Assembly: GCA_015183035.1 (NCBI GenBank)
Contig: JACZZP010000021.1
Span: 124,001 to 188,000 of the forward strand
Origin: Meloidogyne chitwoodi
Lineage: Eukaryota; Nematoda; Chromadorea; Rhabditida; Meloidogynidae
DNA: 64,000 bases
Direction: 5' to 3'
The position numbers were made by a program, and so were the translations under genes. Below, in pieces: positions 21,700 through 33,254 of this stretch; positions within the stretch are counted from its first letter, which is position 1, and each line of letters opens with the position of its first letter. Below the pieces are notes generated by a model. It ran no database searches, was not told the origin of the DNA, and saw only the letters and a program-made list of their open reading frames with translations.

Positions 21700-22175
21700 A
21701 ATTGAGGATAGAAGTGAAGAGAAATTTTGAGAAAAATGAATGGATTTTTAGATAAATGAAGAGGCTATTTATTAAAAAAGAATTTGGGAAGTAATTTTCT
21801 TTACTTAATAATGTTGGCAGAAAATTTTGCTGGAATATACATAAAGCTGAAGGATAGAGAAATATAAAAAAATATTTAAATAAATAGAGAGACATACAAA
21901 AAATTAAAAAAAATTTTTTTTGTGGCAGAAATTTTTAAAAGGTGAAATAGCTATAAGGGAGTGAAAAAGACCACGTTAGTTTGCCCTTTCCTCTATAGCT
22001 GCTATGCTATAATGGTAAAGCATAAGTAGTAAGAATGTTAGAGAGTAAAGAAAGACCCCATCTTCCGACGTAATATTGAATTTATATTGCCATGCCTCTT
22101 TTTAAATAGAATCAATGCTTTGATTTTTAATAGTTGAGAGATGAAATATTTAGAGGAGACTGAGGCATAGGTTAA
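21700..22175 (-). promoter_or_regulatory. Shared upstream block of copy B
   Basis: Same elements as before copy A: minus-strand GGCATGGCAATATAAAT (about 22079-22095), the GACTGAGGC-type segment, and the AATAAATAGCCTCTTCATTT segment near 21765. Carries the likely TATA box and start region. Confidence 0.6.
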
Positions 22176-22464
22176 TTTATAAAAAATTTGTATTTTTTTT
22201 TTTTAAAGGAAAATTAGGTAGTTACATATGAATGGTCATATTTAAGGTTATTTGCATCTTTAAGTTATTCAATAATTTAAATAATTTTGTTAGGAAATGA
22301 CCTATTAAAAAGTCTCTGTCCTAAACTAATTAATGACTAAATTAACGAATACTTTTTTTATTTAAATTGTGACTAAAGTCAGAGTAGTTGATAACTCAGA
22401 GCGACCATTAAATTCAATCTCACTCAGACAATCTCCTAATAAAAACAAATAAAATAAAAATAAA

Positions 22465-22500
22465 AGTTTATCAAATTCGGGGAATAACAAGCAAAGTTAA
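22465..22500 (-). promoter_or_regulatory. Decayed 3' module of copy C
   Basis: Only the AGTTTATCAAATTCGGGGAATA part of the module remains recognisable; the GACCGCAGAGCC part is gone. Confidence 0.4.
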
Positions 22501-22552
22501 ATTTGGATTTAATTGTGAAAAATTTCAGATTTTTTTTTTACAATTTTTTCGT

Positions 22553-24785
22553 TTAATAGTTTTTGTTTAAATTCATCTTTTCAATTAAATATGTTGACTT
22601 TCTTTGTTTACTAGTCAAGCGTGGACTCTTCCTCTTTTTATCTTCACGAGGAAAACTACGGCCACTTCCACCCGCACGACTACTTTTGCCTTCTTGTTTT
22701 GAATTTTTTGCTTCTAAAAAAAATTTTTTAACATAAAAATTGGTTAACAGTATAATACTTATATATAATATTTAAAAATTATTCTGTTATAAATTTATTC
22801 TAAATATTAATATCCACCCAAGGCTTAATCACAGATTAACTTTATCACAAACAAAATTAAATTAACTCTGAAACTCAAATAAAATCCCCATTTTAATTTA
22901 ATAAAATTTAAATTACCTTTAAATTTAATTATTGGAAAATAATGGTTCAATTGGTAGTTCTAAATCATTAAAAGCAAAAGATACTAAAGGAGCTAAAATA
23001 ATTTTCAAGCTGAAATGGACGGTAATACAGCTAAAAAATATATAAAATTTATTTTAGTTTAATTTTAATTAATTTATTGAAATCCTCTCTGTCAACTAAT
23101 TTTATCATTTTTATAAACTTTTGCCTGTTCCGAGTCTTCAGAATTAAACTAAGGTCGGATATCTCAAAAATTTCGGTTCAGATCTCCCCAATAATTTTCC
23201 AGAAAACGACAAAATTATTCATTAAATAATTAAGTGTTAAATAAAAGATTTATATTAAAAATATTTTATTTTTCAAAAATAATAAAATACCATAATTGTT
23301 ATCAAATTCTGTATAAATTGTTAAATTTGCTAATAAATTGTATAAAATCATTTTCGAGTTTTTCTAATTTATTTAAAATTGTTTTGCAAATGTTTTTTTC
23401 TCTAAAAAAAAATTTTTTTAATAAAAAAAATTTTTTTAATAAAAAATTTTTTTTTTAAATATTTTAAAATAATAATATTAAAAAAAACATCGTTTAGGGA
23501 CAAAAATATTTTTTTTTCAAAAAACTAACCTGTCGATTTTTAAATAATTTTTATTATAATTAATTGAATTATTTAAATATAAATTAATTAATATTTTTTG
23601 TTTGTGCTAACAAATTATAGAAAATTAATAAATTCTTCTCTTTTTGTATTGGATATTTAACAAGATTTAAATAATCCTCCAATACTTCTTTGCTGAATTA
23701 TAAAATTAAATTGATAAATAATTTTATTAACAAAAATTAAAATAAAATCTCGACTTTTGCGGACCAACTTATTTTTAAGATTATTCAAATAAATTTTATT
23801 ACTTCTCAATCAATTTTTGGGTCTATGGCCGGTTGGACAAACTTGAATCTATTCCTGACATACTTGTTCTTTTCCCTTTTTTTAAATCTATAGATATATG
23901 TTTTATCGGTCCGCAAATGTCGTTCAATCGGTTTAATCAAAAAGCAGTTATTTAATTTTAGAAAATAAAGCAAAAGAACCATTAGATAAATTGAATATCA
24001 TACCGTAACTTTTCACTTTAAGTGAACACCCCATTTATGCGCAAGAAAAATATTTATTCAAAAATGACCTATATTTTGTATTAAATTATTTTCTTGCGAA
24101 TAAATGGGTTATAAGTGAAAAAAGTTTTTAAATAATAAACCTTAAATAATTTAATTCTTCAATATCTGAGTTTAAATTTATAACTTGATGATCATTTTCT
24201 ATTGAAGTTATTTTTACTCGATCAGAGTTTCTTCTAGCAATAAATCCTACTACCCAATTTCTTTGTTCTTCTTGACCATCATTATCTTCAAATAAAATAT
24301 AATCTTCCCGGAAGCTTTTTTATAATCATCACTATTTAACACATTGCTTATATATTGAGTTAATCCTTCTATATATTAATCCAAAATTATTTTTATATTT
24401 ATTTATTAACTTTAAAATTAAATTATTTAAAAAATTATACTATAATTTAATAATATTTATACAAAAATTTAACGCAAACATTTTTTTAATTGTTTTAGTT
24501 TAAAGCAAAGATTTTTAAATAATTTAATAAATATAAAAAATTTTATTGCTTTAAAATTTTTTAGGTAAAATATTGTTATAGAAATACCTCTATAATTTTA
24601 TCAAAACTTTCTAATAAAAAGGGATTATCCTCCAAGTTAAATTTATTGAGTATTTTAATTACATAATTTTGAATAATAAATTCAAAATCATTTCTATCTT
24701 TTTTTAATTCATCAATTTTAATTGAATTTAAAATACGAAGCCAAAAAAGACAGTTCGGTAAGTGAAAAATGTATTGAATTGTCAA
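22553..24785 (-). pseudogene. Array family copy C, 5'-truncated or decayed
   Basis: Exon 2 (about 24785-24580: R-I-L-N-S-I-K-I-D-E-L, F-L-L-E-S-F-D-K-I-I-E-V-F), exon 3 (about 24410-24130, broken by at least two frameshifts), exon 4 (about 23700-23530), exon 5 (about 23410-23290), exon 6 (about 23030-22925) and exon 7 (22720-22553: K-Q-E-G-K-S-S-R-A-G-G-S-G-R-S, then Lys/Arg-rich, stop at 22553-22555). No signal-peptide exon or upstream block lies directly before it; the nearest is beyond the divergent exons of C' at 27.65 kb. It is either a decayed copy or the downstream half of a fused C'-C gene. Confidence 0.5.
24007..24126. mobile_element. Short inverted-repeat element (MITE)
   Basis: AACTTTTCACTTTAAGTG...CCCATTTATGCGCAAGAAAA is mirrored imperfectly by TTTTCTTGCGAATAAATGGG...AAGTGAAAAAAGTT. 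CGAATAAATGGG recurs near 62655. No clear target duplication. Confidence 0.55.
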
Positions 24786-25089
24786 CTAAAATTATAAAAG
24801 TAAATTATTTTAAAATTATTAAAATACTTGATTTAATTTGATGACTACTAAGATGCACCATCAGCATTATTTTGAATTATAATCTTTAAAAAAATATTTG
24901 AGATTTAATTAATTAAAATTATATTTTTAGCTTTTTTTGTATCAGCGAAAATTATAATTATTTTTAATTAATTTTTTTTTGCATTAGAACCTATTAAATA
25001 ATGGTCGGTTTAATTTAAGCAAAACCGTTAGAAACTACTATTTGAATAAAATGATCAAATAGCGTTGCTAAAATGTTTTAATTAATTAA

Positions 25090-27652
25090 AATAACCTCTC
25101 TAATCTGTGGTGGAAAATACGTTCCATCCTTCAATTGAATATATTCTTTTAAATTTATGTTATATTTTAAAGTATTTTTATTTAATTGTTCTGTCATTTG
25201 TGCAATCAATTGTGGATTTATATAATATTCTTCCAATTTTTCTTTAAGACCATTTTGTTTAGAAACATATTTGGAAAAATAAAGATGGTATAAATTGTAC
25301 TTATTTGGTCTGATAGAAATTAGAGAGGGGGCAAAATTTGCAATTTGCTCACAAGTTAAATCCGTTTTATCAGTAGATTCTAAATTTATTTTAAATAATT
25401 AAAAAAAATTAATATGAAAAAATTAATATTATTTAATTATTAATTGGTACTCTTGTCGTTGTATCCCCCTTTTTTCGAATTTTAAAATTTTTTTTATTAT
25501 TATGTACAAATTATAGTTTATTCGAAAGATCACATCAAGTTGAGTCGAATAAAACTGAAATCAGTTAGATTGGATAATTTTGAACAAAGTTATAAAAGAT
25601 AGAAGCTCCATTCCGCGAATGAGCAGCCTAGCTAATCAGCTAGATTCAATCGCTCATAATTTTGTTCAAAACCAATCAAATCCAGTTATTTTGGTCTCAT
25701 TCGACTCAGCTCGATGAGTTCTTTCGAATGAGTTATCATTTTATCATTTGTACATAATAATAAAATAATATTGAAAATTTAAAAAAAGGGGGCTACAAAG
25801 GACAAGAGTACCTCCAAATAATAATTAAAATAAAACAAATAATATTATTTAAATTCTTAAATTATATATAATAAAATTACTTGTGAATGTATAAATAAGC
25901 GGTATATAGTTGTTTAGATTATTTATAATATTCACAGATGATTCGAATTGAAAAAAACAGAAAAATGACTTGTAAAAATAGTTTCTTCTTCTTGTAATGT
26001 TTTTATATTTACTGAAATTATTAAAAAAGAAAAATTAAAATATTTTTTTATATTCTAACTTACCTTGATTCATTTTGGATAAAATTAAAAATTGTTACTT
26101 GATTAGTTAATAAATCATATATATAATTTGCTTCTAATTCTAATTCATCTAACAGTAAGAGTAAAGGAAAGAATTGATATTTGTGAGCTAAAAAATTAGC
26201 TAAATTTATATTTAAAAATTAATGTTTTATTTTTTTATTTTGATGAGGATTTTTTTACTTTAGAATTTTTATTCATTAATTAAATAAATCACCAAAATTT
26301 TGTTAAAAAAAATTTTTTTTAAGGTCGAATGATTTTTTTAATTAATTTAATTTAAAAAAAAAAACAATTACTTCCATTTACTTAAAAAAATATTATAAAA
26401 ATTTGTCCAATCTTTAATAAATAACATTATAAGTGTTCTTGTTAATAAATGTAATTTATAAAAATGAAATAAATTTTTTCTTTTTGTGAAATATTTTGTA
26501 AATATTGCAAAAGTTGATTGAATTCTTTTTTATTCCTAAAATATATTTTTAATTTTTTTTTCAATTTTATAATAATTTCTCCATAACTAATACCACAATT
26601 TTTTAATTTTTTTTAATTTTAAATTAAAAATTTTTAATTTAAATTAACCAAATGTTTGCTAATGTAAAAGGAATAATATTGCTAATTTGTTCATGTGTAG
26701 AAGGTAACTGAGTTTTATCTAGACCATAACTACTAACAAATTGGGCATAATCAACATCATTATTATTTAATAAATTTCTATAATCAACCAATCTTTTATT
26801 GATAAATTGAAGTTTTCTTGTTATACTCATTTTGTTTATTCTTTCATTTAATTTATCTTGATAAATGCGAAGATCATTTTCAAAATAATTAATCATCTTA
26901 AATGTTTTTTTTTAAATTTTAACTTTAAATCTCTAAATAAAATTTAAAAAATTCACTAACATTTGTAATCTTAGAATTAAAATCTGATAAATTTGGATCA
27001 TCTTCAGGCAATCCAACTTTTTTTAATACTTCAATTCTTTTAGTAGAAATAATCTCTTTAATTGATTTATCATCTTTTTCATATATATCAATTATTGCTA
27101 TTTCGTTTATAATTTTTATTAGCAAAGACAATTCTGTAAGAGTAAACCCATTTAAGTTGTCAGATGAATAGACCAGTACCAGTTTGCATTTTCACTATTT
27201 TTATTTAAAAATTAAATTTTAAAAAATAATTTTAAAAAACACCACGGATCTATCTAGTGTTATTTGTTCCTAAAGAAATACTGGGTAATACAAAATTGAA
27301 AATCAAATTGAAATTTTCGGATTTTTAGCCTTTTTTCATTTTGTATATCTAACTAAATTAGTTTCTTACCCATAAATTTAAATATTTTTTAATAAATAAA
27401 ATATTTTAGAATATTTATAAAACTAAGCTAGACATAATTATTTATTTTTTTAATTCTGTGATCAAATATATGTTGACAGATTTTAGTGAAAAAAATATTA
27501 TTTTAATTTACAATTTAAAAACAAAGTTTATTTAAATTAATAATTTTATTTAAATTTACTAGGAGCATTGCGCATTCCAAACTCTATTTGTTGAAGGTAA
27601 ATATAAAACAAAAAATAACAAAAGAATTTTAAAAAAGTTGAATAGTAATCAT
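25090..27652 (-). CDS. Divergent array member C'
   Basis: A distant relative between copies C and D. A degraded signal-peptide exon starts at 27652 (frame broken after seven codons). Exon 2-like frame at 27131-26925 has L-I-K-I-I-N-E-I-A-I-I-D in place of R-I-L-N-S-I. The next frame (26896-26639) has N-Y-F-E-N-D-L-R-I-Y-Q-D-K-L and D-K-T-Q-L-P-S-T-H-E-Q-I-S-N-I-I-P-F. A further exon (about 25390-25100) repeats that theme as D-K-T-D-L-T-C-E-Q-I-A-N-F-A-P-S, so one exon type seems internally duplicated. No Gly/Ser tail was found before copy C exon 2 at 24785. Could be a neofunctionalised paralogue, a C'-C fusion, or debris. Confidence 0.4.
25446..25812. mobile_element. MITE with long (about 60 bp) terminal inverted repeats
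   Basis: GGTACTCTTGTCGTTGTA...CCCCCTTTTTTCGAA...TTATTATGTAC at 25446-25508 is mirrored at about 25750-25812 with a few mismatches. The interior contains further inverted blocks around CATTCGACTCAGCTCG. The ends share GGTACT with 50745-51151. No clear target duplication. Confidence 0.7.
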
Positions 27653-27779
27653 TTTATTTTAAACTCTTTTCAATAACCAAATTTCTGAAAAAATATTTTT
27701 TATAAAATTAAATACATTAAATTTTAAACAATTTTTAATTTAAATTTAATTAATTTTTAATTATTTTTTTTTTTTAATT

Positions 27780-28455
27780 TTCGCTAATTGAGGATAGAAG
27801 TGAAGAGAATTTTGACAAAAATGAATGGATTTTTAGAGAAATGAAGAGGCTATTTATTAACAAAAAAAGAGGTGAAAATTTTTCTTTTATGTTGTTGGCA
27901 GTAATTGCTATACAAGCATTTCCAATAGGCGGCGAGTTTAATTAATTAATTATTTTAGGTAATATAGAGTAAAGGATAGAGAAATTTAAAAAAAATTAAA
28001 AGGAATAAAGAGACATATAAAAAAATTTTTTTACTATAAAAATTATTTAGATTGTGTTTTAATGTAAAAGTCCATATTTCTCGTCTTTAAGTCATACATG
28101 CACTTTTTATTTATTTTTTTTTCTCTACGTTAATTTCATATTGAGATGAAAGGCATTGCCGCGAAATTTGGCCCTCTTAAAATATTTTTACCTCTTTTTA
28201 ATGCTTAATGTATTAAATATTTTCTAGACATTTTGCCAAAGTTTATTATTGTAATACCCATTTCAGTTTAAAAATTAATAATTATTGTAAGAAAAGAAAA
28301 AACATTTAAAAGATGTTTTTAAACAATGTTTTAAATAAGTTAAAGTGTTTAGCTAATGTTTTGAATGCCTCTTTTTACAATAAAATCAATTTATGCCTTA
28401 ATTTCCTATATTGAAAAGATGGAAAATTTAGAGAAGATTGTGAAGCAGATTAATT
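27780..28455 (-). promoter_or_regulatory. Shared upstream block of C', decayed
   Basis: The AATAAATAGCCTCTTCATTTC segment (about 27835-27860) and the distal TTGTGAAGCAGATTAATTTT segment (about 28438) are recognisable; the middle has diverged and the TATA-like motif is not obvious. Confidence 0.45.
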
Positions 28456-28550
28456 TTTAAAATTAAAAAAAAAATTTTTTATTTGAATGTAATTTTTATT
28501 GGGAAAAGAAACAAATCCCCCACAAACAAATAAATAAAATAAAATAAAAA

Positions 28551-28602
28551 AGTTTAGAGGGAATATAAGCCGAATGAATAAATTTTGGGTTCAACAATGT
28601 CA
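28551..28602 (-). promoter_or_regulatory. Decayed 3' module of copy D
   Basis: Keeps AATATAAGCCGAATGAATAAATTT and TCAACAATGTCAG but has lost the TCAAACTCGG arm, so the main stem cannot form. Confidence 0.45.
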
Positions 28603-29134
28603 GAAACTATTTTTGAATTAAAAGTTTTAAAAAAAAGAACAAGGAATTTTCAAATGAACAAAAGCTAATTGAATCTTTTTTTCAAATATTTTTGTATCAA
28701 TTAATCTTTTAAATTAATTATGTTTAACTCTCTTAGTTATCTAGTTAATGCGTTGAATCTTCTGCTGCAACCAATTTTCAATTCTACTGTGTCCACTGCC
28801 ACCTGCATGGCTACTTTCAGCTGCTTCTGTTGTTTTTAATATAATAATTTACTAAAATTTTAAATAATTACCATCAGATTCAATAATTGGAATATAACGT
28901 CCAATTGCTTTCTCAACATTATTAAAGCCAAAAGATACTAAAAGTATCTAAATAATTTTCAAGCTGAGATGGACTTTCTACAGCTGAAATATGTATACCA
29001 AAATTAAAGTAATTTAATTATTTATAATAAATCAGTACTAAATAAAGCTGTTTTTGGTTATAGATATCTTTAACTACAAAATGTCGGATATTTCGAAAAT
29101 GTTCGTTTCAGATCTATTTTTCGGATATTCTATA

Positions 29135-29282
29135 AAGTGATGCAAAAGTTCCAAAATTTCCACGGAACTAGTTTAGTTCCGGAACTGCGTTTTTAATTTT
29201 CATTGTTCCAGTTCCGAAACTATTGTGGGGTGAGGAGTTCCAGAAATTTGGTAGTTCAGGAACCGGAACTTTTACATCGCTG
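29135..29282. mobile_element. hAT-like MITE (GTTCCAGTTCC family), TSD ATTCTATA
   Basis: Ends AAGTGATGCAAAAGTTCC (first base changed from the usual C) and GGAACTTTTACATCGCTG, flanked by ATTCTATA at 29127-29134 and 29283-29290. In intron 5 of copy D. Confidence 0.82.
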
Positions 29283-30057
29283 ATTCTATAATTTTTCCAG
29301 GAAACAGTCAAAATTTAATCTTTAATGATAATTAATTATTTTAATTAAGATTTGTTAAAAAATGTTTTTTAAATTTTTCTTTTTTTAAATAATAATAATA
29401 ATAAAATACCATCATAACCAACAAATTCTGAATGGTAAATTTCTAAAGTTTCAAGTAAATTAAATAAATAAAATTCGCGTTCTATTAATTCATCAAAAAA
29501 TTGGTGAATAAATGTTTGTTTGCTACAAAAATTTTTTTTATTTATTTAAAAAAATTCCTTCAATAATAATAAAATTAAAAATAATTTTGAAGACAAAAAT
29601 AATATCAAAAAAAACGTTTTAAAAAACTTACAAGTTGATGATGCAGCGTTTAACAGATGAATATAATAATTATAAATATTGAATTATTTAAATATAATTC
29701 AATTAATATTTTGTTTGTGCTAACAATTATAGTAATTAATAAATTTTTTTTCTTTTTGTGTTGGATATTAATTTATGCAACTTTTTTATAAGTTCTTCTT
29801 GGCCTGAATTATAAAATTATAATTTATACACAATATCAGGACTAAAATAACCATTTTCGAGAAAAGGCCAAAGTTAAATGAAAAGTACAAAAAAATTAAA
29901 CAAGAAAAAAATGTAAATGTTTTTGTTTTATTTTTGCAACTTTTTTATTGCTCCATTGCTGAATACATTTAACTGACAGGTACTTTCAATTGCGACACAT
30001 TAACTACTATAATCCTTACAACCCCCTCTCCGCATTTGTAGAAATGCTTTTTAGCTC

Positions 30058-30089
30058 ATACTCGTACTCTATCTCAGTAGTACGAGTAT
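30058..30089. repeat. 11-bp hairpin
   Basis: ATACTCGTACT and AGTACGAGTAT flank a 10-bp loop. Perfect stem in an intron of copy D; significance unknown. Confidence 0.6.
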
Positions 30090-31034
30090 TAGTTTATAGT
30101 ATAGTATACAGTTGGTAAAATGTTGTATCAAAAGTCATACCATTCGATTTGTCTTGACGAGCTGAGTCAAATGGTTCTAATCTTTATGGTGCGAAATGCA
30201 TTGAACCGAGATATTAGGTCCCCAAAAATCCAAAAACCATAGGGGGAGTTTTCCAGAAATTCTTTTATATAAAATTAACAAACCTTAAAATGTTTAATGT
30301 ATCATAACTTGGATCATTGCTATTTTTAATTTTAGAGAGTTTGTGTTTATTTTTTATAATTATTTTTGATTGATCACGGATTCGTTTAGAAACAAATTTC
30401 TACTACCCAGTTTCTTGCTTCCTTTTCATTATCACTTTCACTCTTCTCAGATTCTTTTTCACTCATATAATCTATTGGATCATTTTCATCTTCACTCATC
30501 CAAGTTTCATTTTGATTTAAATGAATTATCTTGATTTAAATGAATATCTTGATTAATATGAATTATCTTGATTTAAATGAATTTCTTGATTTAAATAATT
30601 TTCATTTTCAAAAATAGAATCTTCTTGATCGCTGTCTTCTTTGTGTAAATCCTCTCGTCTGTATCCTTCTTCACGATTAAAATTTCTTAATTTATTTTTT
30701 ATATACTTTTTTAATTCTTCTACATATTTATCAAGAGTATTTTTTATATGTATTTATTAGCTTTAAAATAAAAATTTTAAAAAATTTTTTATTTTATTTA
30801 TTTAAAAAAAATAGTTATTAATTTGAAAAAACTTTTTTGTTTTCCTTAATATGAATTATAAATTAAAAAAAAATAAAATATTAAAAAAAGTTTATGTGTT
30901 TCAAACAGGTTTTCTAAGGTGAAAGATAAACTTTCTAAAATTTTGACCTTTATAATTTTATCAATACTCTTTATTAAAAATTTATCATTCATCAAATTAA
31001 AATTTGTTAGTATTTCATTTCCCTCAGTTCGAAT

Positions 31035-31406
31035 CAGTGATGCAAAAGTTCCAAAATTTCCACGGAACTAGTTCCAGTTCCGGAACTGCATTTTTAATTT
31101 TCATAGTTCCAGTTCCGGAACTATATTTTTAATTTTCATAGTTCCAGTTCCAGTTCCGGAACTTTTGTGGGGTAAAGAACTAGTTCCGGGCCAGTTCCAG
31201 TTCCGGAACTAGTTCCAGAACCAGTTCCAGTTCCAAAAATTTGGTAGTTCCATGGTTCCAGTTCCGAACCAGTTCCAGAAATTTGTAGTTCCATAGTTCC
31301 AGTTCCAAACCGGTTCCAGAAATTTAGTAGTTCCGTAGTTCCAGTTTCGGAACTGGAACTGGAACTGCATAGTTCCGGAACTGGAACTGGAACTTTTGCA
31401 TCACTG
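31035..31406. mobile_element. hAT-like MITE inside coding exon, TSD GTTCGAAT
   Basis: Largest GTTCCAGTTCC-family member. Perfect 18-bp ends CAGTGATGCAAAAGTTCC and its complement, with the exact target duplication GTTCGAAT at 31027-31034 and 31407-31414. The target lies within the exon 2 codons of copy D, which the MITE splits. The interior is tandem AGTTCCAGTTCCGGAACT variants that stay open on the minus strand. Confidence 0.92.
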
Positions 31407-32014
31407 GTTCGAATAATATTTTCAATATCATTTCCATTTGTTTTTAATTCATCATTTTCAATTGAATTTAAAATACGAGCCAAAAATGACAGTTCAGTAA
31501 GTGAAAATTGTTGAATATTGTGAACTTTAAAATTATAAAAAATTTATTTAAAAATAAGAACACCCTTAAGACAGTCAAATAAAATAATATTTATTTTCAG
31601 TTAGCAATAATAAATATTTTAATGACATTCCTCTATTTATAAAGGAAAAGTACTACTCCTAACAAGCTTTTTATTTAAGTTCATAATCAAGTATTAATTT
31701 AATTAATTTCAAATTATACCAGGAGGAGGATTGTGCATTACAACATTCATTTGTTGTTGTGTATATTCATGTTCCATTCCAACAATCATTTGTTGAAGTA
31801 AAAAATAAAACAAAAAATAACAAAAGAAATTTTAAAAAATTTGAAATAATCATTTTATTAAAAAACTCTTTTCAATAACAAATTTCTAAAAAATATTTTT
31901 TATAAAATTAAATAATGCTTTGGAATTTAACTCTTAAATGAACTTATTTAAATTTATTTTTTAATAGCTAAATAATATCTAGTAAATAAATTAAATTACC
32001 TAATTGATATTAGA

Positions 32015-32695
32015 ATTGTATAGAGGAAATTTTAAAATATTGATTTTTAGAGAAATGAAGAGGCTATTTATTAACAAAGAATTGAGGGGGAATTTTTCTT
32101 GATTTAATATTGTTGGCAGTATTGACGCAAAGATGAAATTATGTGAGGAGATAGAGTAAATAAATAAATAGAGAAACATACAAAAAAAATTTGAAAAAAT
32201 TGTAATGAGTGAATTAGCCAACTTTTAAGTGGAGTGCGACAATTGAGGACTGATAAAAGAGAAAATAAATAAATTTAAAAAATTTATTTTCAACTTTTAC
32301 AAAAAAAACTTTTATTTAAATATTATTTATTAATATTCTCTTAAGTTATTATTTAATTATTTTTGCTAATAATTAAGTTTTTTTTTATTTTTTAAATGTA
32401 TATTTGTCCTTTTATTTCTTCTCAAATTTAATATCGTCAATTGCGTATTCCTCCTTTGCGTGCCGCTCTGATTGAGCAAGACATTAGTTGCTCTTTTCTC
32501 TATAACTAGCTGTTATGCTACAAATCCAGTAATTAAAATAAAAATGTTAGTGAGTAAGACAGACCAACTTTTGAAATACTAGCCAGCTAAATATGTATAA
32601 TTTAATTTATTTATAATACCATGCCTTTTATTAGAATATGATTTATTATATTTGAGAAATTAAATATTTAGATAAGATTTAGATAATATAAGTTA
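32015..32695 (-). promoter_or_regulatory. Shared upstream block of copy D
   Basis: Contains AATAAATAGCCTCTTCATTTC (about 32055-32080), the ACTGCCAACAATATT segment and, distally, the CTATAACTAGCTGTTATGCTA region (about 32500). The TATA-like motif is less well preserved than in A and B. Confidence 0.5.
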
Positions 32696-32779
32696 TTTTT
32701 TGTAAAAAAAAATTTTTTTGGAATACTTTCTTAATTGGAAACAATTAATCTCACAATAGAAAGAAAAATAAATAAAAAA

Positions 32780-32845
32780 GGTTATCAAACTCGGGGAATA
32801 TAAGCCGAGTGAATAAATTATGGGGCTCTGCGGTCACACTGTCAG
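32780..32845 (-). promoter_or_regulatory. Conserved 3' module of copy E
   Basis: Nearly complete module: TCAAACTCGGGG, TAAGCCGAGTGAATAAATTA, GGGGCTCTGCGGTCA. The CTCGG/CCGAG stem is intact. Confidence 0.6.
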
Positions 32846-32909
32846 AGGCGATTTTGTTTTAAAAATTATAAAAAAGAGAAAAAGGGTTTTAGTAAAAAAA
32901 TTAGAATCA

Positions 32910-33169
32910 TGTCCAGTTTATTAGTCCAATCACATCAAAATTTACGGAACAAACTTAATTATTTTGTAACCACTAATGGAATATATGGCTGAACATATTT
33001 AATTCCTAAAAAGCAAAACGAAAAAAAAAAAACCGTAAAAATTATTACAGTACGGACATTGGTTTTCTCATTAGATTCATATTTTTAGGGCCTTTTTAAT
33101 TGTATATTCAACAATATTTTTGGACTCATAACCTTTTGATTGGACTCATTTTAACTTATAAACTGGACA
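32910..33169. repeat. Inverted repeat in 3' flank of copy E
   Basis: TGTCCAGTTTATTAGTC at 32910 and AACTTATAAACTGGACA at 33153-33169, the same pair as in A and B with two changes. Confidence 0.65.
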
Positions 33170-33254
33170 AGAATCTAAAATTCTTAAAATTAATTTTTTC
33201 AATTGGGACAAATTGAACATCTTTTCTTCAAATTTTTTTTCAATATCTCTTCAA

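Larger units (their letters stand above)
28741..31853 (-). pseudogene. Array family copy D, exon 2 disrupted by a MITE
   Basis: Signal-peptide exon from ATG 31853 (M-I-I-S-N-F-L-K-F-L-L-L-F-F-V), one base out of frame with the following Q-Q-M-I-V-G-M and M-H-N-P-P-P-G. Exon 2 (about 31530-30950) reads R-I-L-N-S-I-E-N-D-E-L...E-N-I-I-R-T, then runs into a 372-bp hAT-like MITE; the missing end (E-G-N-E-I-L-T-N-F-N-L, I-D-K-I-I) resumes beyond it. The chimeric frame is a Gly/Thr/Glu/Leu-rich tail stopping at 31136. Downstream: exon 3 (about 30760-30280, Ser/Glu/Asp and Asn/Gln repeats), exon 4 (29815-29640), exon 5 (29520-29410), exon 6 (28990-28870), exon 7 (28830-28741) with E-S-S-H-A-G-G-S-G-H-S and stop at 28741-28743. 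Confidence 0.65.
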
